Assembly: GCA_963678305.2 (NCBI GenBank)
Contig: CAXXVV010000017.1
Span: forward strand, 496,001-560,000
DNA: 64,000 nt
From: G963676655 sp963678305
GTDB taxonomy: Bacteria > Verrucomicrobiota > Lentisphaeria > Victivallales > Victivallaceae
Direction: 5' to 3'
The notes under the pieces were generated by a model. It saw nothing but the letters and a program-made list of their open reading frames with translations, made no database searches and was not told the origin of the DNA. The stretch's first letter is position 1. Each line of letters opens with the position of its first letter. Positions 1-7,419 of the stretch are shown one piece after another. Position numbers and translations under genes: made by a program.

Positions 1-2148
1 TTCAGCCAGTTCAGCCGGAGTTGATTCCGGAGCGATCAACACCAGTCCGGAGCCGTTTTTCACTTGATTCAACAAGGATTTTCTGCATATATCCGGCAGG
101 TATTTCCAAATATCACTGGACACCACAATAGAATCGTATTGGTTATTACTCAACTTTCCGGTCAACTCTGAATAACAATCTTTTTCGTTGAGAACCGTAC
201 AGAAGCCGCCCAGCTGCCAAATCCCGGCAATAAAGTTTGTATGCAAATCCATTTCAAACCGTTCAGCGACTTCGACCGCATCCCGAATACCTCCTTTGCC
301 ACGACACACGACCAGTACTTTAGGTTTTTTACCGGCAAACGGCCGAGCCCAGTTAACATGTTTGGTTTTAAAACTTAAAGCATGAAAATCTAAATTCATT
401 TTTTTCTTGCTGGTTAAACTTTCAGGCCGTTTCTCACATACCGGGGCCATTGCATACGTGCCGGTGAAACGCTTAATATTAGTTGCCGTATCAAATTTTA
501 ATACTTCTTTCCCGAATTCTCTGACAGTTGTGCGAAACACCCAGGTTCCAAACGATGAAGGCTTGAAATCAATTGCATAAGTAACCGGGGAAAGCCCAAG
601 TTTTCGTGACATGCTCTTTACTTGCTGGAACGACAAACGACTGCCAACCAGCCTGCCGGCTTCAAGTGTGATCTGATACTCTCCCGGATGAGTAGCCTGC
701 AGTTTTATATTTATCTTTCCAGGAAATGAATCATAGGATTTTTTCATATCCAGGCTGCCGGCAAAATCCTTCGTGATGGCCTCAGGAGTACCTATCCCGT
801 AAAACGGGACCAGATAACAAGTCGTATCCATAAAACCGCCGGCTTTAACAGGGTAAACCCCCAGTCGGCATTCAAGAGTGCTTGCTTTACTGTCAGATGA
901 CCAGAAATAAAACGTTTTCAATAACTTGTAGTCAACCACCAACCCGAGTCCATTACCGGACCCGGTAACCATCGCAGTCCAGCCATTAATCGCGCCTGGA
1001 GCCCACAGTGACTGTTTTTTTCCGGGATTTTTCACAATCCCCAGAGAACCGGGATAGATAAGGTTAAATTTCTCTTTTTGACTGAAAATTGCGCCTGCAA
1101 TCCAAAGACCGTAATCCAGAGGCACCACATTCGCTTTATCGTTGGTGATATGATAATCCACTCTTAACGCTGAATCATTCCTCCTTAGTGAATATGTTTT
1201 ACTGACTGTGACATTGCTGAAAAAGCCGGTTCTGCCGGAAGCCCAAACTTTTACCGAAAGCTGATCTTTATTGTCAACTGTGACTTTGTAATTATAAGCT
1301 ATATTCCGAAACACGTCACGGGTCTTGGTCCCTCCCGGCCAGAAACGGTCATTAAACATTCCACCATAATCACCGGGACTTAAATTCTTTATCAAATTAG
1401 TCTTTGCCTGCTTATCATATGCATAATTCACAACTCCCCCGTTTGCCGGGTCAATAACAAACAATATCCGGTCATTTTGCATTATAATATCAGTTTTTCC
1501 GTCGCCATTGCAGTCCTTCTCTATCAATTTAAAGCCGGAAGGTACTGTTTTGGACAACAGCTCAAAAGGATTGGCCCCATAATTCGCTTTTATCTCAGGT
1601 TTCATCTTTTGCGGAGCGGCAAAAAACTCAATCTCGGTAAGAGAAGTAAAGGAAATCCCTTCAATTGCAACTATAACACTGGACACCGGTTGTACTGAGC
1701 TTAACTTCACATCCAGAGGCATATAGTTGGGTTCGCCTTTTGGCAGGATATATGGCTGCTTCGGATGAATTCCCCCAAGCATTACCTGCGTCCCGTCGGC
1801 CATCCTGCCGTAGATATTCACCCGTGAAATACCATAGGCTTTTTTCCATCGAAAAACATGAACTTTAGCCAGTTTCAGATCAACCGGTTCCGGAAAATTA
1901 AAGATAATCTCAACCGGTTTCCTGCCAAAATCTCTATTGCGCCAAATAATTCGACTGGGAGCTTTAAAAATACCGTCAAGCAATTTAACTTTCCCGGGAT
2001 CACCATACTTTTTTTCTTCCTTTGCCCCATTCATGGTCGGCTGCTTGAAATTATATCCAAGCGGTTTAACCTTCTCCATATCTGCACCGCAAGCAACCGT
2101 GGCCAATGCCGCCCCTAAAAACGAAATTAATACTCCCTTGCAATTCAT
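1..2148 (-). CDS. Large secreted protein, 3' end missing (discoidin-like and GATase1-like regions)
   Basis: Open frame of 716 codons that begins at ATG 2148 and is still open at the window edge, so the C-terminus is missing. Residues 1-22 look like a signal peptide; a Cys lies near its end but the preceding residues do not form a normal lipobox. Residues about 60-190 resemble a discoidin-type beta sandwich. An Asp-rich DCNGDGKTD segment near residue 211 looks like an FG-GAP/calcium-binding element. After a long beta-rich middle, residues from about 605 onward (KPKVLVVCRGKGG) read like a class-I glutamine-amidotransferase-like or ThuA-like Rossmann domain. No catalytic residues can be assigned. 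Probably an exported polysaccharide-processing or -binding protein. The Shine-Dalgarno is weak (GAAAG). Confidence 0.7.
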   Translation of the reverse strand, partial: MNCKGVLISFLGAALATVACGADMEKVKPLGYNFKQPTMNGAKEEKKYGDPGKVKLLDGIFKAPSRIIWRNRDFGRKPVEIIFNFPEPVDLKLAKVHVFRWKKAYGISRVNIYGRMADGTQVMLGGIHPKQPYILPKGEPNYMPLDVKLSSVQPVSSVIVAIEGISFTSLTEIEFFAAPQKMKPEIKANYGANPFELLSKTVPSGFKLIEKDCNGDGKTDIIMQNDRILFVIDPANGGVVNYAYDKQAKTNLIKNLSPGDYGGMFNDRFWPGGTKTRDVFRNIAYNYKVTVDNKDQLSVKVWASGRTGFFSNVTVSKTYSLRRNDSALRVDYHITNDKANVVPLDYGLWIAGAIFSQKEKFNLIYPGSLGIVKNPGKKQSLWAPGAINGWTAMVTGSGNGLGLVVDYKLLKTFYFWSSDSKASTLECRLGVYPVKAGGFMDTTCYLVPFYGIGTPEAITKDFAGSLDMKKSYDSFPGKINIKLQATHPGEYQITLEAGRLVGSRLSFQQVKSMSRKLGLSPVTYAIDFKPSSFGTWVFRTTVREFGKEVLKFDTATNIKRFTGTYAMAPVCEKRPESLTSKKKMNLDFHALSFKTKHVNWARPFAGKKPKVLVVCRGKGGIRDAVEVAERFEMDLHTNFIAGIWQLGGFCTVLNEKDCYSELTGKLSNNQYDSIVVSSDIWKYLPDICRKSLLNQVKNGSGLVLIAPESTPAELAE

Positions 2149-2283
2149 GATAATCAATTCTTTCAATTTGTAAATATATATATGGTCCTGTATGTCTGTC
2201 CATAACATTTATGGCTTGGATTGCACCTCACAGAACGAGCTTTAATTTTATGATTATTACCGCATTATAACTGATTTGTATAA

Positions 2284-2922
2284 TTAATTAAAATCAAAAT
2301 AGACATCAGAATTAACTTCCGGAGGGGTATCCTTTTTGTTGGCGACATGCCCGTCTATATATACCAGATTGCCGCTATTGTCATGACGCCTGCCCAGAAT
2401 ATACCCTTCCATTCTACTGGCGGTTGAAGGAGCAGTTGCGTACCAGGGATAGCCGCTGGTGGTAGCGGCCCAGCCTCTTTCCACCAGCATCATCGTTTTT
2501 GAATGGTAACGATGCCGCGAGAGCTTACCCCGTCCATCATAATAGCCCATGTAATAATTATACCCGTAACCGATTGCCCGATACGTGTCCGTTGAAATAG
2601 AGGAAGGGCAACGAAAAAGAGAAGGCTTGCTATAACCCTCATAATAAGTATACCCGACGTATTCCTGCGAAGTAATTGAACAGCCAGCTCCGGCATAACT
2701 GTTGCTTATAGTTGTTGATTTACATCGCGGCAAGAATTCATCACTGTTATCAGCATATAATAGAAAATATAATCCTAATTGTCTCAATTGACTTTTGCAC
2801 TTCGTACTTTTCGCGGTTTCCCGGGCTCTTCCAAGAGCAGGAAGCAACATGCTTGCGAGAATCGCAATAATAGCAATCACAACCAACAACTCAATTAATG
2901 TAAACCTTTTTTTATTCTTCAT
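2284..2922 (-). CDS. Type II secretion/pseudopilin-like protein with H-x9-DG motif
   Basis: 212 residues. The N-terminus KKRFTLIELLVVIAIIAILA is the class III signal/transmembrane helix of prepilin-like proteins, with Glu at mature position 5. The residue before the cleavage site is Arg, not the usual Gly. The middle has paired Cys. The end carries H-x9-DG (HDNSGNLVYIDGH), typical of the DUF1559-type pseudopilins abundant in Planctomycetes and Lentisphaerota. It would be exported and anchored or assembled at the inner membrane; its substrate is unknown. It sits 135 bp downstream of the large secreted protein's start, on the same strand, upstream of it in the transcription direction, so the two could be co-transcribed. 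Confidence 0.88.
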   Translation of the reverse strand: MKNKKRFTLIELLVVIAIIAILASMLLPALGRARETAKSTKCKSQLRQLGLYFLLYADNSDEFLPRCKSTTISNSYAGAGCSITSQEYVGYTYYEGYSKPSLFRCPSSISTDTYRAIGYGYNYYMGYYDGRGKLSRHRYHSKTMMLVERGWAATTSGYPWYATAPSTASRMEGYILGRRHDNSGNLVYIDGHVANKKDTPPEVNSDVYFDFN

Positions 2923-3066
2923 TCTACAGCTCCTGTATAATTGATAAATTTTGTGTTTTATCCGATCAAGTATATTTCTCCATAAAATTAATTACCTCAA
3001 TTCAATTTTATGACTTTTTATGCGTTACTGCTTATTATTAACATCACAAGTTTCTGTGCGTATTTT

Positions 3067-4266
3067 TTATACCTCAACCAGTTCACTTTTAACTTTGCCG
3101 ATTGATTGACGGCACGAAAGCGATGTCGGTATTTGAACTTTTCTGCTCTCTCCCGGCCGCGCATTTTTAAACAAGTCAACCACCAGGTCAGCCGCATTGC
3201 GCCCAATAGTGTAAGTTCCGGCTCTGATCGAAGTTAAAGGCGGATCAGACTGGGTCGCCTCTTCAATATCATCGAATCCGAACAAGGAAATATCGTCCGG
3301 TATTTTTATGTTGCGAGATTTAAAATAATCCAAAGCACATAAAGCAGTCAAATCATTCTGACACCAGAAAACTGTAGGAGCATCATCCAGGTTCATAATG
3401 TTATCAAGTTGGCAACTCATGGTTTCCAGGTCATTGCAGTCCCGGGCGATCCAGTCTGATTGAACCGTTATGCCGCATGACTCAAAGCATTCTCTAATAA
3501 TGGTTTGTCGATCAATAGAAATATTAACAAAACCCGATTTACGTTTTGTGTTGAAACTGGGCAAAATCATCCCGGCTTTGCGATGCCCGTTTTCGCGCAG
3601 AAGCTCCGCCGCCGCCATCGCTCCGGTACGAACATCAGTATTAACACTGCTCACATTATCATGCAGAGAACTTGCCGACACAAAAACTTGCGGCAGATTC
3701 TTATAGGTCACAAGCGATTCAAAGGCGAAATCGTTGTCAATCCCCCTATCGCCAAAATAAATAATCCCGGTCAGACGGGAAATTAAATCATCCCGCCATT
3801 CCAGAACCTTCTCCTTTGACTCTGACAAAGGCGGAAGATTCACAATCATCGTTGAATGGTTCAATTCATTAGCCCGGTCAACTACCCCGCTAAGATAATT
3901 CATCCCAAGTCGATTGCCTCTTAACATGAAATCAGAAAAGGTACAAGTCAATAAGATTCCAATACATGGATATGAAGGCTGATACAATTTTTTCGCATTA
4001 TCTGAGATATACAAACCACGGCTTCCAGCTCGATGTGAAACAAAACCTTTATCTTTCAGAGATTCATACGCACGGTGAACGGTATTACGATTAAGCTCAA
4101 ACTTGTTGGATAACTGACGCTCGGAGGGCAGTGCATAACCCGCTTCGAGTCGATATTTCGCGATTATATCTTTAAGGTTTTTCGATAATTGCAAATGAAA
4201 CGGCTCCGGAGACCTCCTGTCAATCGTTATCTCCGATAAAATCATCTTCTTGTCCAACTGTGACAT
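3067..4266 (-). CDS. GntR-type DNA-binding / LacI-type ligand-binding transcription regulator
   Basis: 399 residues from ATG 4266, chosen because AGGAGA lies 11 bases upstream. An in-frame extension to 4374 would cover the promoter. Residues about 12-85 are a GntR winged helix (PSERQLSNKFELNRNTVHRA, with LxxxGFVSHRAGSRG as wing). Residues about 95-390 are a periplasmic-binding-protein-like domain of the LacI/GalR kind (GIIYFGDRG, FWCQNDLTALCAL, SLFGFDDI). This AraR-like architecture usually senses a sugar. The gene has a consensus promoter overlapped by a perfect inverted repeat, so autorepression is likely. The adjacent downstream pseudopilin and large secreted protein are candidate targets. 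Confidence 0.88.
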   Translation of the reverse strand: MSQLDKKMILSEITIDRRSPEPFHLQLSKNLKDIIAKYRLEAGYALPSERQLSNKFELNRNTVHRAYESLKDKGFVSHRAGSRGLYISDNAKKLYQPSYPCIGILLTCTFSDFMLRGNRLGMNYLSGVVDRANELNHSTMIVNLPPLSESKEKVLEWRDDLISRLTGIIYFGDRGIDNDFAFESLVTYKNLPQVFVSASSLHDNVSSVNTDVRTGAMAAAELLRENGHRKAGMILPSFNTKRKSGFVNISIDRQTIIRECFESCGITVQSDWIARDCNDLETMSCQLDNIMNLDDAPTVFWCQNDLTALCALDYFKSRNIKIPDDISLFGFDDIEEATQSDPPLTSIRAGTYTIGRNAADLVVDLFKNARPGESRKVQIPTSLSCRQSIGKVKSELVEV

Positions 4267-4285
4267 TGTTATCTTATCTCCTACT

Positions 4286-4325
4286 TGGTATACTTTATTA
4301 TACCATATATAATTTATTTTGTCAA
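4286..4325 (-). promoter_or_regulatory. Consensus promoter with overlapping palindromic operator for the GntR/LacI hybrid regulator
   Basis: Read on the minus strand, TTGACA (4325-4320) and TATAAT (4302-4297) are separated by exactly 17 bases. A perfect inverted repeat TGGTATA-N6-TATACCA (4286-4305) covers the -10 and the start region. The Shine-Dalgarno and ATG 4266 follow. The placement fits autorepression by the encoded regulator; this is inferred from position. Confidence 0.75.
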
Positions 4326-4421
4326 TCTTAATACCAAAAATAAATAAAAAAAAGCGAACAACACGGTGGCACAAGCAAGAATCTTAATCAATAACTTCTC
4401 TTTTTTGAATGATCTGGAGTT

Positions 4422-4473
4422 AGACAGTACCGCCAAAAGTCACGGCGATGAATTAAGGTTGGCGGCACCGTCT
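4422..4473. repeat. Imperfect inverted repeat, 15-bp arms
   Basis: AGACAGTACCGCCAA at 4422-4436 faces TTGGCGGCACCGTCT at 4459-4473; 13 of 15 positions pair. There is no following T-tract on either strand, so it is not a clear terminator. It abuts the left end of the small inverted-repeat element at 4472. Confidence 0.5.
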
Positions 4474-4638
4474 AGTGTTCAGTTTCAGGTGATATTTAAT
4501 ATAAGTCGCCGGAATTTTTTGGCGGTTTCAAAATAAAATAAAGTACGGAATAGCAGCGTTATGTAAACTTTATCTTATGAAGAAAAGCCATAAAATAACC
4601 AGACTTGGTATTAAATTCATCGTGAAACTGGACACTAG
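4472..4638. mobile_element. Candidate MITE, 167 bp with 16-bp terminal inverted repeats
   Basis: CTAGTGTTCAGTTTCA at 4472-4487 is matched in inverted orientation by TGAAACTGGACACTAG at 4623-4638, 15 of 16 positions. The AT-rich interior has no coding capacity. Both ends carry CTAG, which may include a TA or CTAG target duplication. The structure is that of a non-autonomous element; no transposase or second copy is visible here. It occupies most of the gap between the regulator promoter and the end of the potassium transporter gene. Bases 4639-4710 hold nothing recognisable. Confidence 0.5.
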
Positions 4639-4710
4639 TTAAACATTAGCGAAAAAACACAGACCTATATAAAGTAAGCCCCCGGCCTGTTTTTTCTTTT
4701 TTAAACTCCC

Positions 4711-6048
4711 TTACAGGGCCACATCCTCTTCTACTGCCGAACAAAAGTTGCGGCGTCTGGAGAACAGCGCCATTCCCAGTGCGAGCGGGCCGATACGCCC
4801 GAGGAACATAAGAGCTATAATTAACGCTTTGCCGGCAGGGGTAAGAGCTCCGGTGATGCCGCAACTCAGTCCGACCGTACCAAGAGCCGAGGCACATTCA
4901 AACATCAACTCCGTCATTGGTTGTTGTTCAGTCAAAGTAATCAAATATATGCCCACTCCCAAAGTTAGCAAATAAAACATTATACTTGCTACAGCCGTTC
5001 GCACTCGCGATTCAGGAATAACGCGTCCGGCAAACCTGATTTCCGGGTCCCGTCGTAAAACTCCCGTCATCACGGCCCATAGAGCGGTAATGCAAGTGGT
5101 TTTCACGCCGCCGCCGGTTCCGGAAGGGGAAGCCCCAATGATCATTATAATTGTCAACAGAAAGAGCGAACTGCAGGACAAAGCGCCGACCGGGATTGTA
5201 TTAAACCCAACCGTAGTACTGGCAGTCATAACCTGAAACGATGATACGGTCAGCCTGGTTGAGGCTGGCATTTGAGCGATTGATGGTTCATCCAGCACAA
5301 ATAAAACCGTTCCTGCCGCAAAAATAACCACGGTACACCAGAGAATTATTTTTGATGTCAAAGTCATCCCTTTTTTACGTCCGGCAAGCCATTCCCACCA
5401 GTCATTCATAACAATAAAACCAATTGCGCCGAGATAACTCAAAACCATGATGACTGTATTGAACCAGATATTACCCCGGAACCCTTCAAAGCTGTTATCC
5501 AACAGACTGAAACCGGCGGTGCAAAAAGCCGATACACTGTGAAATATCGCCTGCCACCACGGCATCGGCAGCCCCGCCGAAAGAAAGGTGGGATAGAGAG
5601 CAATGGCGCCAATTATCTCAATTGCCAAAGTGAACAACACAATTGAACGTAAAAAGCAACGTAAATCAAATCCGCCGGGCATCGAGAGAACGGTTGAGGC
5701 AACTCCACGCCGAAAGGAGGAAATATTTCCCGATACGGCCAGAACAACAAACGAACCGAAAGTCATGTAACCAAGCCCTCCGGCTTGAATAAGGATAAGG
5801 ATAATTAATTGTCCAAAGAACGAGTAATCTCCTCCAGTACTGACCGTACACAATCCGGTGGTAGAAACCGCTGATACCGCAGTAAACAGATGGTCCAGCA
5901 AACTCGCTGAACTTCCTGCCTGCCGGCTCCACGGCAACAGCAGCAGGCCGGTTCCCAGTAAAATATACAGGGTATAGCCTGCGGGAACAATTTTTTCCGG
6001 GACTTTCCAGTTAACCATCTTTACTTTTTGCCATAATTTCACTAACAT
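4711..6048 (-). CDS. TrkH/KtrB-family potassium uptake channel subunit
   Basis: 445 residues, an integral membrane protein with four pore repeats of the Trk/Ktr/HKT superfamily. Filter-like loops are visible as STTGLCTVSTGG (about residue 62), CTAGFSLLDNS, STTVGFNTIPVG and GTVGLSCGITG, each with the central Gly that lines the K+ filter. At this length it is nearer KtrB than the longer TrkH. No gene for the cytoplasmic RCK partner (KtrA/TrkA) is adjacent. A strong GGAGG precedes ATG 6048. The long leader carries a c-di-AMP riboswitch, a known arrangement for potassium importers, so expression is expected to fall at high c-di-AMP. Confidence 0.9.
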   Translation of the reverse strand: MLVKLWQKVKMVNWKVPEKIVPAGYTLYILLGTGLLLLPWSRQAGSSASLLDHLFTAVSAVSTTGLCTVSTGGDYSFFGQLIILILIQAGGLGYMTFGSFVVLAVSGNISSFRRGVASTVLSMPGGFDLRCFLRSIVLFTLAIEIIGAIALYPTFLSAGLPMPWWQAIFHSVSAFCTAGFSLLDNSFEGFRGNIWFNTVIMVLSYLGAIGFIVMNDWWEWLAGRKKGMTLTSKIILWCTVVIFAAGTVLFVLDEPSIAQMPASTRLTVSSFQVMTASTTVGFNTIPVGALSCSSLFLLTIIMIIGASPSGTGGGVKTTCITALWAVMTGVLRRDPEIRFAGRVIPESRVRTAVASIMFYLLTLGVGIYLITLTEQQPMTELMFECASALGTVGLSCGITGALTPAGKALIIALMFLGRIGPLALGMALFSRRRNFCSAVEEDVAL

Positions 6049-6149
6049 GACAATAAACCTCCGCGACGAAAATCAAAATAACAGATCTCGCCAATAAGAT
6101 TATGGAGTGACAGTGTCCGTCGGCTGACCGGAGCGGGCAGGATCACTCT

Positions 6150-6290
6150 TCCAAATGCCGACGAGGTTAGCTGACGGGCTTGACTATGGAAGCAGTCCTG
6201 TGAACCTGTCGCCAGGTCCCATTCGCCCCGTCTGACGAACAAAAATATTCGCCAGAAATTCGGGTCCCCCGCATCATTCTGTCCTTTTGA
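6150..6290 (-). ncRNA. ydaO/yuaA-type c-di-AMP riboswitch
   Basis: Read on the minus strand, the conserved blocks of this class occur in order: GCGGGGGACCC (near 6275-6262), GGGGCGAATGGG (near 6230-6218) and CCGTCAGCTAACCTCG (near 6177-6161). An ATCATTC/GAATGAT stem lies at the 5' side. The downstream leader holds CGTCGGC/GCCGACG complementarity (6118-6124 with 6157-6163) that could form the alternative helix of the expression platform. It lies between a good promoter and the TrkH/KtrB gene, the classic target. Identification is by recalled consensus, not by a covariance search. Confidence 0.85.
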
Positions 6291-6313
6291 ATGATCTAGG
6301 CTGTGAACTTATT

Positions 6314-6342
6314 ATAATAATACATGAACGCCTGTTTGTCAA
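6314..6342 (-). promoter_or_regulatory. Promoter for the riboswitch/TrkH transcript
   Basis: On the minus strand TTGACA (6342-6337), a 17-base spacer and TATTAT (6319-6314). The predicted start, about 6307, places the c-di-AMP aptamer at the very 5' end of the transcript. Confidence 0.65.
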
Positions 6343-6460
6343 CGGCAATGCGCCTGAAAAGTCATTCTCAACCTCACCCGGGGAAACTTTCAAAATATAA
6401 AAAACGTTAAATTTTGATTAATCGCTTGATTTTCATATTTCACGGATTTTATTAATTAAA

Positions 6461-6539
6461 AAGGGATGGAGTTCCCTTGAACCGCCAAATCCTGGCTGAT
6501 GACTCCTACATATGTGTTAATCATTTGCAGGAGTTTTCT
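6461..6539 (+). ncRNA. Fluoride riboswitch (crcB motif) with terminator platform
   Basis: The aptamer blocks GGGATGGAGTTCCC, AACCGCC and GGCTGATGACTCCTAC (6463-6509) match the fluoride riboswitch. The terminal CTCCTAC overlaps a hairpin ACTCCT (6502-6507) / AGGAGT (6529-6534) followed by TTTCT, consistent with a terminator that fluoride binding would prevent. It sits about 80 bases upstream of crcB. A 25-codon frame at 6540 is discounted. Confidence 0.88.
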
Positions 6540-6620
6540 ATGAAACAATTCTTTATCAGCATCTCTATTCATCGTACCTCCCCGTACCATTTAACGCTTT
6601 TCAAGGGAGGACGATAAATC

Positions 6621-7007
6621 ATGAATTTCATGCAAAAAATACTTCTTCTCGCATTCTCAGGAGCACTTGGAACCCTGGCCAGATACGGTCTAAGCGGTTT
6701 AATTTCACGCTATACGCATTCGATATTCCCGTACGGCACTGTTACAGTGAACATGCTGGGCTGTTTTCTATTTGGGATTATATGGGTTTTCACTGAAAAT
6801 AAAATTCAGATAAGCGGAGAAGTCCGGTCAATTATATTAGTCGGATTCATGGGGGCTTTTACGACCTTCTCCACATTTATGTTCGAGACCGGAAGAATGA
6901 TTCAGGATGGAGAACTGCTTTACGCCGGAGAAAATCTGCTCCTGGAAAATTTTATCGGTTTAACTGCTCTTTTTGCCGGCATAGCTATAGGACGCATTTT
7001 TTCATAA
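6621..7007 (+). CDS. crcB: CrcB/FluC fluoride channel
   Basis: 128 residues with four predicted membrane helices. The family signature is present: GALGTLARYGL near residue 15, then GTVTVNMLGCFLFG with the conserved Asn, and GFMGAFTTFSTFMFE with the Phe/Thr/Ser track of Fluc channels. It functions as a dual-topology dimer exporting fluoride from the cytoplasm. GGGAGG precedes the ATG. The fluoride riboswitch upstream and the DUF190 gene 14 bases downstream support the call. Confidence 0.95.
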   Translation: MNFMQKILLLAFSGALGTLARYGLSGLISRYTHSIFPYGTVTVNMLGCFLFGIIWVFTENKIQISGEVRSIILVGFMGAFTTFSTFMFETGRMIQDGELLYAGENLLLENFIGLTALFAGIAIGRIFS

Positions 7008-7021
7008 CCAGGAGGAGAACA

Positions 7022-7381
7022 ATGAACCTGCCATCCAACGCAGAACTACTTAGAGTATTTATCGGAGAAGAGGACAAGTATAAGCACAAACCGCTTTATG
7101 AAGCAATTGTGGAACAGGCCAGAGAACGCGGCATGGCCGGGGCCACAGTACTAAAAGGCTGCATGGGATTCGGAGCAAACAGTCGAATGCACACAAGCAA
7201 GCTGCTCAGGATTTCAGAGGATATGCCGATTATCGTTGAGATTATTGATAAACCGGAGCGAATCGCCGAATTCATTCCAATTCTTGATTCAATCATGGAA
7301 GAGGGACTTGTTACAATAGAACAAGTAAATGTAATTATCTACCGTCACAATAAAAAAACGTGGGACAAGGATAATGTTTAA
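7022..7381 (+). CDS. DUF190 family protein
   Basis: 119 residues beginning LRVFIGEEDKYKHKPLYEAIVEQARERG (given here only as the start of the DUF190 fold, residues 10-37). This is a PII-like ferredoxin fold of about 110 residues. The family is frequently encoded with crcB; its biochemical role is not established. It follows crcB by 14 bases with AGGAGG in the gap, so the two are translationally close and share the fluoride riboswitch. No further gene follows on this strand. Confidence 0.9.
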   Translation: MNLPSNAELLRVFIGEEDKYKHKPLYEAIVEQARERGMAGATVLKGCMGFGANSRMHTSKLLRISEDMPIIVEIIDKPERIAEFIPILDSIMEEGLVTIEQVNVIIYRHNKKTWDKDNV

Positions 7382-7419
7382 GGATACTCTTAGGTTAAAA
7401 TGGAAATGTATGAAGCGTC

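Noticed and set aside
2083..2148. Lipobox in the first secreted protein
   Set aside because: The residue three before the Cys is Thr, not Leu/Val/Ile, so a normal lipoprotein site is not supported.
4403..6297. The 13-mer TTTTGAATGATCT at 4403-4415 and 6285-6297 flanking the potassium transporter
   Set aside because: The second copy is explained as the 5' stem of the c-di-AMP riboswitch; the first may be chance. No target duplication or element structure supports mobility.
6540..6617. 25-codon frame between the fluoride riboswitch and crcB
   Set aside because: Begins inside the terminator T-run and ends just before the crcB ATG; no evidence of a leader peptide.
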